From positions 1-21,693 of the IMG/VR virus record IMGVR_UViG_3300037231_000065: 21,693 nt of DNA. One strand, given 5' to 3'. The position numbers were made by a program, and so were the translations under genes. The notes under the pieces are model-generated. The model had not been told where the DNA came from. It worked only from the letters and a program-made list of their open reading frames with translations, and made no database searches. Within the stretch, counting starts at the first letter, position 1. Each line of letters starts with the position of its first letter. The stretch comes from a virus. This document shows, piece after piece, positions 5,761 to 12,675 of this stretch.

Positions 5761-6294
5761 ATGCTGAAGACCGCCGCGGCCGTGGCCGCCGTATCGCTCA
5801 TAGCCGGGTCGGCATGGGCAACCGCCTACACCGACACGATCGACGTCGACACCTCGTCGCTGACCGTCACGTACAACGCCCACGATGTGCTCACGCGGAT
5901 CGCGGGAACGCTCGACCTGGGCCAGATCTATGATCTCGCGCCAGGAGATAGCCTGATCGTCATTGCCGATCTGTCGTCGGCGATCCCTACGCCTGTTCAG
6001 CCGGTAGAGACCCAGGTTGTAACGGCGACTTCATATGGAACAGGTGACATCACCACCACAAGTCAACTGTGGCAATACGGGTACGGGACTGGTGAACCCT
6101 TCACACAGGTCGGATCGATCAGTCTGACGTTCGATTATGACGCTCCGGTCGGCTCACCCGACTACACCGTCGCCGAGATCCAGAGTATCAGCCTGACCCC
6201 CAACGTCCCCGAGCCCGCGACCTGGGCCCTCATGCTCGTCGGCTTCGGCGCCATGGGTGCAGCCCTGCGGCGCAGGCGCGCGATCCCCGCCTAG
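5761..6294 (+). CDS. PEP-CTERM (PEPxxWA) sorting-domain surface protein
   Basis: A 177-residue exported protein. A Sec signal peptide covers residues 1-21 (MLKTAAAVAAVSLIAGSAWA). The mature part is a Thr/Asp/Ser-rich, beta-type domain. The C-terminus has the sorting signal: VPEPATWA (149-156), a hydrophobic segment LMLVGFGAMGAAL, and the basic tail RRRR (170-173). PEP-CTERM proteins are processed by a host exosortase and end up at the envelope or in exopolysaccharide. The ATG has a strong Shine-Dalgarno (GGAGGGG). It reads against the phage genes, and its stop overlaps the fibre gene's stop (CTAG at 6291-6294). It is probably cargo acquired from a host chromosome. Confidence 0.88.
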   Translation: MLKTAAAVAAVSLIAGSAWATAYTDTIDVDTSSLTVTYNAHDVLTRIAGTLDLGQIYDLAPGDSLIVIADLSSAIPTPVQPVETQVVTATSYGTGDITTTSQLWQYGYGTGEPFTQVGSISLTFDYDAPVGSPDYTVAEIQSISLTPNVPEPATWALMLVGFGAMGAALRRRRAIPA

Positions 6295-7724
6295 GGGTTC
6301 ACGTCGTTCCCGAGGCGGGCCCCATTGCAGCGGGAGCCGCCGTCCCATGTCGTCAGCGTGCTGCCGTCATAGAGGTCGATGACGTGATTGTAGGTCGGCG
6401 TCAGGCCGGGACCGGCATCGCCGCCGCCTCCGTTCAGCGTGCACGCATAGGCCCCATTCGGGTCGATGAAGACATAGTTCCCCGTGACCGAGACGAAGTA
6501 TCCGTAGCTGATTTCCCACCCAGCCGCCGACACGGTGGCGTAGTATTGGCCGGCGATCAGCGTGCCCTGGTTCGCCGACTGGTAGATGGCATTGGTGATC
6601 AGGTACGTATAGTCAATCTCTGCCGTGATTTGAGGATATTCGTTGCCCGACGAAAAGTACACGAGCGCCGTTGAATTGCCACCGGACGCACACGTATCCG
6701 GACATCCCGTATCTACGTCGCTAACTTGCTCGGTGTCCGGGTATAGGATCGTGTCAAATTTCAATAGCAACTTTATCGCCAGCCCGGCGTGCGCAGTCCC
6801 TGATGGCACGTTTGGAAGATCGATTTCACCGTGTATGCCGGAGTCCTGGACATCGAGGTTTACACCCTCGATGTAATCATACTCTGACGTTATGCTGGCG
6901 GCAGATGTGTTCCACACACGCCCCTGGTTGTTGAGGTAGACGTTATAGTAACTGTTGACCTGCACAGCGCCCGATGCGACGTAGGTATCGCTATCCGAGA
7001 TGGCGCCGATCATTGACCCGGTCAGGCAGTTGGTACAGCCCGGAGGATTGCCGTTGAAGCTGTTGTTCCAATAGTTCTCGACGGTGATGGTTGTCGGCGA
7101 CACCACCTTGATGAACCATCCGTTGGCAAATCCGACGCCGGCCGGGCCCTGGCACGGCGAGACGCCGCTTGGACCATAGGCGCCGAAGATGTTGTCTTGA
7201 ATGGTCAGCGTTCCCGAGGCCGTCCCGCCAATTTCAATGCCGATGCAGGTCGTGCCACCGTCCGTGAAATCCCAACCGGCGATGCTGGGACTAGCCCCGT
7301 TGCACCGAATGTACGGCGCCCCTGGCGCCGTAGCTCCAGCCGAACTGACGCCGCTCCCCCCGGCCGAATTATAACTGCAACCGGACGGGTGATTGGCCGA
7401 TGTCACCCAGGGGTGAAAGAAGTTGCCGGGCCCAATGCGGTAGGTCGCCCCCGCCTGGTTCCAAAGGAGCGCAAGCGTGGGAAGAATGCTGCGGTGCGTC
7501 AGGCCGTTGACCGACTGCGTCGCGTAGAGCGCGAAGTTCGGACGGATGAAGGTCGGCTCGGTGTTGCCCAGCGTGTATTGCTTGCGTCCCGCGCAGCCGT
7601 CGTTGTCCAGGCCCCAGGTAATCGGGCATGGATCGATCAAGCTGGGGACGCCGCGCACGGGCCGGGCGTGGGCGCCAACAGCGATCGTGAGCGCCATGAG
7701 GGCGAGGAGGGCGGCCTTCAGCAT
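6291..7724 (-). CDS. Secreted beta-helix-like tailspike/surface protein
   Basis: A 477-residue protein with a clear Sec signal peptide (MLKAALLALMALTIAVGAHA). The body is rich in Gly, Asn, Tyr, Thr and Ser with short repeating beta-strand patterns, for example GTLTIQDNIFGAYG, VVSPTTITVENYWNNSFNG and VYLNNQGRVWNTSAAS. This suggests a right-handed beta-helix of the pectate-lyase/tailspike kind. At least ten Cys, some in pairs such as CTNC, fit an exported protein. No catalytic motif is identifiable. The start overlaps the upstream gene by 7 bp. The middle (about 6440-7010) has visibly lower GC than its neighbours, suggesting a different origin. Confidence 0.75.
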   Translation of the reverse strand: MLKAALLALMALTIAVGAHARPVRGVPSLIDPCPITWGLDNDGCAGRKQYTLGNTEPTFIRPNFALYATQSVNGLTHRSILPTLALLWNQAGATYRIGPGNFFHPWVTSANHPSGCSYNSAGGSGVSSAGATAPGAPYIRCNGASPSIAGWDFTDGGTTCIGIEIGGTASGTLTIQDNIFGAYGPSGVSPCQGPAGVGFANGWFIKVVSPTTITVENYWNNSFNGNPPGCTNCLTGSMIGAISDSDTYVASGAVQVNSYYNVYLNNQGRVWNTSAASITSEYDYIEGVNLDVQDSGIHGEIDLPNVPSGTAHAGLAIKLLLKFDTILYPDTEQVSDVDTGCPDTCASGGNSTALVYFSSGNEYPQITAEIDYTYLITNAIYQSANQGTLIAGQYYATVSAAGWEISYGYFVSVTGNYVFIDPNGAYACTLNGGGGDAGPGLTPTYNHVIDLYDGSTLTTWDGGSRCNGARLGNDVNP

Positions 7725-8470
7725 GGGCCGACGCCCATGATGCCCAGGGTGCAGACGCCGCCCCCACCGCCCCCGCCACTGCCAGCTGGAGAGAAGGTGA
7801 CGTAGTTGACCCCCCAGACGTCGCTGGCGCTCAGGGTGGCTGCGTAGCTGGCTGAGGCGGCCGCCGTCTGGAGCTGATAACTGAGGGTCGCGAGCGGGGC
7901 GGAGCCATCGTTCTTGGTGTAGAGGTTGGTGAAGCCGGCGCTCTCGGTGAAGGTCGCCGAGAGGTTGTCGTTGCTCAACACGAGCACGAGCTCGCCGGCA
8001 TAGTTGGGCGTCGCGACGCTGATCGCGGGGGACGTGCTCGTGCCGGTGGCGCCAGATCCCTTCAGGTCGACGGCGCCGGCCCCAGAGAACGTGATCGCGA
8101 AGGCGAAGAGGGCCGCGCTGCTGTTCGAATAGGTGCAGGTGATCGTCGTCCCGCTCGGCGTGCCGGCGGTCGATGTCGTCCAGTAACCGGCGACTTCGTG
8201 GCCGGTCCCGTCGTAGACCGAAAGGGCCGTCGCGTAGGTCCCGTTGACTGGGTCCGTGCAGCCGGTCGGCGCCCGCGAGGCGTTGGAGCTGGAGCCGACG
8301 AAGATGGCATTGCCGGCGGGAACGGCTGCGGTCGTGGTGATCAAAACCTGCGAGGAGCTGCCGCTTGGCAGGACCGCCCACCCGATCGGCGTCGGCGTGC
8401 TGATCGCCGCCGCAACCGGCGATACGGCCAGCGCCAGCGCGGCTGCGGCGCAGAGAAGGGTCCTGCGCAT
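7718..8470 (-). CDS. Secreted fibre-like beta-sandwich protein
   Basis: A 250-residue protein starting with a Sec signal peptide (MRRTLLCAAAALALAVSPVA). The mature region is Ser/Thr/Ala-rich beta-sandwich-like sequence (QVLITTTAAVPAGNAIFVGS, PNYAGELVLVLSNDN). It ends in a run of seven Gly and a Cys-flanked tail, CTLGIMGVGPC. The pattern resembles modules seen in phage tail-fibre and accessory proteins, but I cannot assign a family. Its ATG overlaps the preceding stop by one base (TGATG), so it belongs to the fibre operon. Confidence 0.7.
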   Translation of the reverse strand: MRRTLLCAAAALALAVSPVAAAISTPTPIGWAVLPSGSSSQVLITTTAAVPAGNAIFVGSSSNASRAPTGCTDPVNGTYATALSVYDGTGHEVAGYWTTSTAGTPSGTTITCTYSNSSAALFAFAITFSGAGAVDLKGSGATGTSTSPAISVATPNYAGELVLVLSNDNLSATFTESAGFTNLYTKNDGSAPLATLSYQLQTAAASASYAATLSASDVWGVNYVTFSPAGSGGGGGGGVCTLGIMGVGPC

Positions 8471-9342
8471 CAGAAGTCCAGGAAGCCCTGGACGTTGCAG
8501 CCGAAGACACCGCCGCCGCTGGGCGCCGCGGAGGGCGTTGCGGTGAGAGCCGTATTGATCGCCGTCCCCACCAAGGGCACGACGAACGTCGGATTGTTAC
8601 CGCTCCCGGTCGGGACGATGATGACCGTTGAGGCGGTGTCGTTCAGGGCGATCGTGAGCGTGGCCGTGCCGGTGTTCCAGCACTGCGCCGAGACGACGCG
8701 GTGCTTATAGAGGGTGCTGGCCGCCAGAAGCGTGATGGCGCTGGATGTCGAGCCGCTCGCCGAACCGGTTTCCTGCGTGGCGCCAACCGCATAGGGGGTG
8801 ACGACCAGGCGGCCGGCCGACGTGCATTGCAGGACGACCTTCTCGCCGTCGGTCACCGTGACAGTGATCGGAAGCGTTGTCGCCCGACAGCCATCGGCAA
8901 GCGGGTTTTCGGTAATCGAAGCGCCCTGGGCGGTAATGCCCTCGATGCCGCCGATGTTGATGCCGTGGCTGGTCTGCGCCGGAAGGGCGGACTGCGCCGC
9001 CAAGTAGATGGCCCAATCCAGGGCGCAGAGGCTCGGCACGCCGGTGCCCGGATAGGGCGTCGTGGTCGCGCAGTCGCCGACATCGGGTGAGAAGCCGGCT
9101 GCGTAGGTGTTTTCAGCGGCAGTGACCGCCCCGCCGCCCCCACCCCCACCGGCGCCACAGTTGCCGCCGGTCTTGAAGTTGCACAGCGTCCCGTCGGTGT
9201 TCTCGATCACCACGGGCGCTGGGTCGACACGCTGTCCGCCGGACGTCGTCGGGCCGCCGGGCAGTTGCGTCTGGGCGCAGACCGAGACAGCGCAGAACAG
9301 GGCCGCAGCGCTCAGCGCTGCGGCCGAAAGGCGTCGGATCAT
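8470..9342 (-). CDS. Secreted fibre-like protein with poly-Gly hinge
   Basis: A 290-residue protein with a Sec signal peptide (MIRRLSAAALSAAALFCAVS, cleavage near VCA-Q). A Cys-containing N-terminal part (TDGTLCNFKTGGNCGAG) leads to a run of seven Gly, followed by a long Thr/Ser/Ala beta-rich region (STLYKHRVVSAQCWNTGTAT). The C-terminus ends FGCNVQGFLDF. It looks like a virion-type beta protein with a flexible hinge, not an enzyme. The ATG has GAGGGA upstream and lies 28 bp after the preceding stop. Confidence 0.7.
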   Translation of the reverse strand: MIRRLSAAALSAAALFCAVSVCAQTQLPGGPTTSGGQRVDPAPVVIENTDGTLCNFKTGGNCGAGGGGGGGAVTAAENTYAAGFSPDVGDCATTTPYPGTGVPSLCALDWAIYLAAQSALPAQTSHGINIGGIEGITAQGASITENPLADGCRATTLPITVTVTDGEKVVLQCTSAGRLVVTPYAVGATQETGSASGSTSSAITLLAASTLYKHRVVSAQCWNTGTATLTIALNDTASTVIIVPTGSGNNPTFVVPLVGTAINTALTATPSAAPSGGGVFGCNVQGFLDF

Positions 9343-9370
9343 GAAAATCCCTCAATTCGGGGGTAAAGCG

Positions 9371-9760
9371 TCAGCAGCCAGAAGTGATCAACACGCTGAC
9401 CTGGACCGTCACCGTCGAGCCTGCGGCGTCGGTCACTAGGTCCTGCCATGTCCCATCCACGTTGGGACAGATGCCGCCGCTGTAGGCCCAGGCGGTGCTG
9501 GCCCCGGTCGGGCTGGTCGCGGTCGTATCGGTGCTGCTGCCAGACACCAGCGACCATGCGTGTGTGTATCCGCCCGCGCCGCCCTGCGGTGTCGTGGTGA
9601 CCGCTCCGGTGCTGCAGGAATGGCCGCTCGTACCGGTGCTGCAGAACGCGGACAGGGGGGAGACCGTAGCGGTGAGCGGGTCGCCCGGAACCGTCCAGGC
9701 CCCGGGAACCGCCGCCGCCGGACCCGCCAGCAGAGCCAGGGCAAGGGCGAGCCACTTCAT
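9371..9760 (-). CDS. Secreted Ig-like domain protein
   Basis: A 129-residue protein with a Sec signal peptide (MKWLALALALLAGPAAAVPG) and a single Ig/PKD-like beta domain. Visible elements are DPLTATVSPLSAFC, GGYTHAWSLVSGSS, TSPTGASTAWAYSGG and a C-terminal strand VTVQVSVLITSGC. The GYTHAWSLVSG motif is typical of Ig-like modules in phage tail proteins. The ATG at 9760 overlaps the upstream stop (ATGA), which excludes a longer frame starting at 9826. It may be an accessory adhesion domain for the fibre complex. Confidence 0.75.
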   Translation of the reverse strand: MKWLALALALLAGPAAAVPGAWTVPGDPLTATVSPLSAFCSTGTSGHSCSTGAVTTTPQGGAGGYTHAWSLVSGSSTDTTATSPTGASTAWAYSGGICPNVDGTWQDLVTDAAGSTVTVQVSVLITSGC

Positions 9761-11103
9761 GATAGACCGGGCCCCGTGATGATCCAGCGGGTCACCGAGA
9801 CCTTCGTGGCGGTCGCCTCGCCGCACGCCGCCAGGGTGCGCGACCCGGTCGACCCGCCCGGAAACATGACCAGTGTGTCTGACGTGATCGCGATCGTCAG
9901 CGTCCCAGCCGCGCAGTCGTTGACGAAGTCGATCTTGGTTCCGACGCTGAAGGCCACTGTGGCATTGGCTGGGATCGTCCAGGTTCGAGCCGTGGTGTCG
10001 CTCGAGGGATGATAGACTTGGCCGCCAGCGTCGCTCAGCGCCAGGGTGTAGGCGGCCGACTGGCTGTTCTGCATCGGGCCGTAGAAGCGCGAGTCATCGC
10101 CCGCCGCGACAGTCCCTGACGTGGTCCCGATATTCGATGGAGTCAGATAGTCCGTCCCCACGACGGCGATCCCGAGCGTGTTCGCTCCGGTTCGCTTGAT
10201 GATGCCGGTCGAGCCCAGGCCGGTGATTGTGTCCTGGCTGATCGATCCGCCGAGACTCACCGAGGTCCCGGCGACCGTCACTGCGCTGTTGGCCAGGTCG
10301 GAGTTTGGGATGCCTGAGGGGAGATCGGCGACGACCAGGCTGCGGAAGGTCGGCGCGGAGGCCGAGCCGCTGCTTGGGCCGGTGAACACCGTATTGGCGC
10401 TCTGCGTGGCCAGGGTCTCGGCCAAGGTCCCTGCGCCGGTCACTGGAGAGCCGGCGACGTTGAAGATCGCCGGCGCCGACAGGCCGACGCTGGTGACGGT
10501 GCCCCCACCACTGCTGGAGCCGTTCGACGCCGTGGTCACCCGGCCATCGGCGCCGACGGTGATGTTGGCGTTGGTGTAGCTGCCGCCCGTGACACCGGAT
10601 GCGGCGACCGCGATCGCACCGCCGGTGATGCTGATGCCACTTCCGGCGGTGTAGGAGCCGCCGCTCGACCCGTTCGCGGCGGACGTCAGGCGCCCATAGG
10701 CGTCCACGGTGATGTTGGCGTTGGTGTAGGCGCCCGCGGTGACGGCGGTGGCCGCCAGAGCGACCGCGTTGCCAGACAGACTGATCCCCGACCCGGCGGT
10801 GTAGATAGGCGCGCAGGGCGCCCCGAAGTCGCTGAGCTTGGGCCCGGCGATCCATTCGGCGCAGTTGCCTGTCGCCGGGGTTCCGGAGACCAGTTGACCT
10901 TGCGTGAAGGTGCTGGCTTGGCAGAGGCTGACCCACTGCAGGGTCGTGCTGTCCTGCGGCTGGTCAGGGATGTAGTCGCTGCACGCCGGGCTGGGGTTTT
11001 GTGCCAGATCCGGCAGTGAGATGCTGGTCTGAGCCTGAGCGGCCGCACATGAGACGGCCAGCAGCGCGGCGATCGCCAGCGCGCCGGTGAGGCAGCGGAT
11101 CAT
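9757..11103 (-). CDS. Tail fibre-like protein with signal peptide
   Basis: A 448-residue protein beginning with a Sec signal peptide (MIRCLTGALAIAALLAVSCA, likely cut after AQAQA-Q, about residue 24). A short Cys-rich domain follows, then two tandem 50-residue repeats with YTNANITV and DGR/YGR turns. The remainder is fibre-type beta sequence (TFRSLVVADLPSGIPNSDLA, GTVAAGDDSRFYG). These repeats and the FRSLVVADLP element are hallmarks of phage tail-fibre shafts. The ATG has GGAG six bases upstream. Carrying both a signal peptide and virion-fibre repeats is the notable feature. It leads the five-gene secreted block. Confidence 0.82.
   Translation of the reverse strand: MIRCLTGALAIAALLAVSCAAAQAQTSISLPDLAQNPSPACSDYIPDQPQDSTTLQWVSLCQASTFTQGQLVSGTPATGNCAEWIAGPKLSDFGAPCAPIYTAGSGISLSGNAVALAATAVTAGAYTNANITVDAYGRLTSAANGSSGGSYTAGSGISITGGAIAVAASGVTGGSYTNANITVGADGRVTTASNGSSSGGGTVTSVGLSAPAIFNVAGSPVTGAGTLAETLATQSANTVFTGPSSGSASAPTFRSLVVADLPSGIPNSDLANSAVTVAGTSVSLGGSISQDTITGLGSTGIIKRTGANTLGIAVVGTDYLTPSNIGTTSGTVAAGDDSRFYGPMQNSQSAAYTLALSDAGGQVYHPSSDTTARTWTIPANATVAFSVGTKIDFVNDCAAGTLTIAITSDTLVMFPGGSTGSRTLAACGEATATKVSVTRWIITGPGLS
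10504..10803 (-). repeat. Tandem 150-bp (50-aa) fibre repeat, two copies
   Basis: Two adjacent 50-codon units inside the fibre gene, at 10654-10803 and 10504-10653. Both begin YTAGSGIS and contain GGSYTNANITV or GAYTNANITV, then GR(L/V)T and NGSS. They have diverged moderately. Such units form trimeric shaft segments and expand or contract by recombination. Confidence 0.85.
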
Positions 11104-11159
11104 GCTGTGCTCCGGGGTTGAGATCGGCGCTGTAAGCGCGCCGGTGAGGCGGCGGATCA
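11078..11159. repeat. 25-bp direct repeat flanking a signal-peptide start
   Basis: Copies at 11078-11102 and 11135-11159 match at 24 of 25 positions, offset by 57 bp. The left copy encodes the start of the signal peptide (ATGATCCGC on the minus strand). The right copy reads cTGATCCGC and supplies the TGA stop of the upstream fibre gene. This is a relic of a local duplication at a gene junction. Confidence 0.85.
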
Positions 11160-12014
11160 GGTGTGGCCGTTGATCTCGACGTACCAGGACGTCAGGGTGC
11201 CATCGTTGTCGGAGTTCTGGTTCGTCACCACGGTCTGCGCCGTGGTCAGGGACATGACGATGCAGGTCGAGCGGGTGCTGTTGGCCCCCTGCCCCGCCCA
11301 GGCGCCGAGGTTCTGCGACTTGATTCCCGAGACCTTGGCCAAGGTGACTCCGCCAGGCAGGATGGCGGCGAAACCGATCGTCGAGGGCGTGTAGACGCCG
11401 TTGCCGGCGTCCTCACACTGGATGACGGCCCAGATCCGGACGTCACCGCTCGGCGAGATGTCGTAGCCATGCGAAGCGATGGTCCCGACGGCGTCGGATA
11501 CACCGTTTGGAGCGACACTGGCCCCGCTGGTCTGCGCCGCCGTTCCCGTAGAGATCGCGGTGACGACGCCCCGAGCGCTCACGGTTACCGTCGCGTTGAT
11601 GTAGGTCCCGGCCGCCAGGCCGCCCTGGGCGGGAAGATCGACCGTCAGCGTGCCGCTGTTCGTGATGGGGCCGCCGCCAACCGAGATCGTCCCCAGGGGT
11701 GACGAAATCCCCACGGAATGAACGGTACCGCAGACCGCCAGGGCCGCCGCTTCGATGGCGTCGGTCAGGTTGGTAACGAAGTTGCCGAGATTCCCGTCGT
11801 CGGCGATGTTGGCCGAGAGCGTGTTGGCAACGAAGGTCGCGACGCCCGCAGCAATGAAGCTGGACTGTCTCCAGGCCTTGTTGCACTGCGCGGACTGCGC
11901 AGTGCCCGTCGAGAACCCCGTCGCCGCCGCGGCGAGCGCGACCCATGAGGCCTGCGAAATGACGTTGGCCCCGGCGCCGGTGGCGAAAGGGATGAAGTCG
12001 GTCGATCCGGCCAT
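11157..12014 (-). CDS. Tail fibre / tail collar-type protein
   Basis: A 285-residue protein without a signal peptide. The N-terminal part (STDFIPFATGAGANVISQAS, GFSTGTAQSAQCNKAWRQSS, ANIADDGNLGNFVTNLTDAI) follows the usual baseplate-attachment start of phage tail-fibre proteins. A shaft-like region (GTYINATVTVSARGVVTAIS) follows, then a beta-rich tip ending WYVEINGHT. Following the DUF2612 and baseplate J genes, it is in the canonical fibre position and probably anchors the receptor-binding apparatus to the baseplate. The stop lies in the duplicated 25-bp segment. Confidence 0.82.
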   Translation of the reverse strand: MAGSTDFIPFATGAGANVISQASWVALAAAATGFSTGTAQSAQCNKAWRQSSFIAAGVATFVANTLSANIADDGNLGNFVTNLTDAIEAAALAVCGTVHSVGISSPLGTISVGGGPITNSGTLTVDLPAQGGLAAGTYINATVTVSARGVVTAISTGTAAQTSGASVAPNGVSDAVGTIASHGYDISPSGDVRIWAVIQCEDAGNGVYTPSTIGFAAILPGGVTLAKVSGIKSQNLGAWAGQGANSTRSTCIVMSLTTAQTVVTNQNSDNDGTLTSWYVEINGHT

Positions 12015-12018
12015 GCGT

Positions 12019-12675
12019 CTACGGTCCGATCTGCTGGACGCCGCCGGGGCGGAAGCTGATGAGCTGCTGGCGCAGCAGGGCGGTGACGATCGGGTTCACC
12101 GAGCCAGCAAGGGTTACCGTGATGGTCATGTTGGTGTTGTCGGTGATCGTGATCGTGCCGGGTGAAACCAGCGGATCCAGGGCCTCGTAGGCCATGGCCA
12201 CCGTTCCATCCCACCGGTTGAGCAGGGCCTTGGCCTCCAAGGCGAGCCGATAGACGTCGTCGGACATCGACTCGACCGCGATCCCCGGGTCTTCGGGCGA
12301 CTCCCAGGCCGCCTGGTCAAACCCGAGGCCGGCCATGTCGAAGGAGAAGAAGACGCCCGTTATGGGCACGTCCACGGCCCGGGACAGGCCAATCCAGAGC
12401 CCGACCGCATCGAGCTGCGCTCCGACCGCTGCGTCCAGATCGAACAGGGCCGGCAGGGCCATGGCGACGGTCGTCGTGTCGAAGAACGGCTGGCAGGTCG
12501 CGGCCACCATGGCCATGTAGTTGGGCTGGGCGTTGTGCTCCGATGTGATCAGCTTGATCTGGACCGCGGACAGCGGAACCAGGGAGCCGGTGACCTGAAG
12601 GATGTCGCCCGAGGAATCGACCTGCAGGACGTCGCCGCCCGGGTCGACCTGTAGGCCCGTGCCCAGGATCGCCAT
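12019..12675 (-). CDS. DUF2612 baseplate protein (gpI-like)
   Basis: A 218-residue protein matching the DUF2612 phage family, which occupies the P2 gpI position next to baseplate J and connects baseplate to fibres. Recognisable pieces are QIKLITSEHNAQPNYMAMVA, GAQLDAVGLWIGLSRAVDVP, FSFDMAGLGFDQAAWESPED and DDVYRLALEAKALLNRWDGT. The N-terminus has an unusual short repeat, LQVDPGGDV LQVDSSGDI LQV (about residues 8-28). The ATG at 12675 overlaps the baseplate J stop (TGATG), which excludes a much longer frame that runs antiparallel through the J gene. Confidence 0.88.
   Translation of the reverse strand: MAILGTGLQVDPGGDVLQVDSSGDILQVTGSLVPLSAVQIKLITSEHNAQPNYMAMVAATCQPFFDTTTVAMALPALFDLDAAVGAQLDAVGLWIGLSRAVDVPITGVFFSFDMAGLGFDQAAWESPEDPGIAVESMSDDVYRLALEAKALLNRWDGTVAMAYEALDPLVSPGTITITDNTNMTITVTLAGSVNPIVTALLRQQLISFRPGGVQQIGP

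Noticed and set aside
7725-8510. Upstream extension of the 6291-7724 frame
   Set aside because: Shadow-like composition; the signal peptide and overlap with the preceding gene fix the start at 7724.
9757-11103. Lipoprotein reading of the AVSC motif in the fibre signal peptide
   Set aside because: The residues before Cys18 do not fit a lipobox well, and a standard AxA cleavage site follows.
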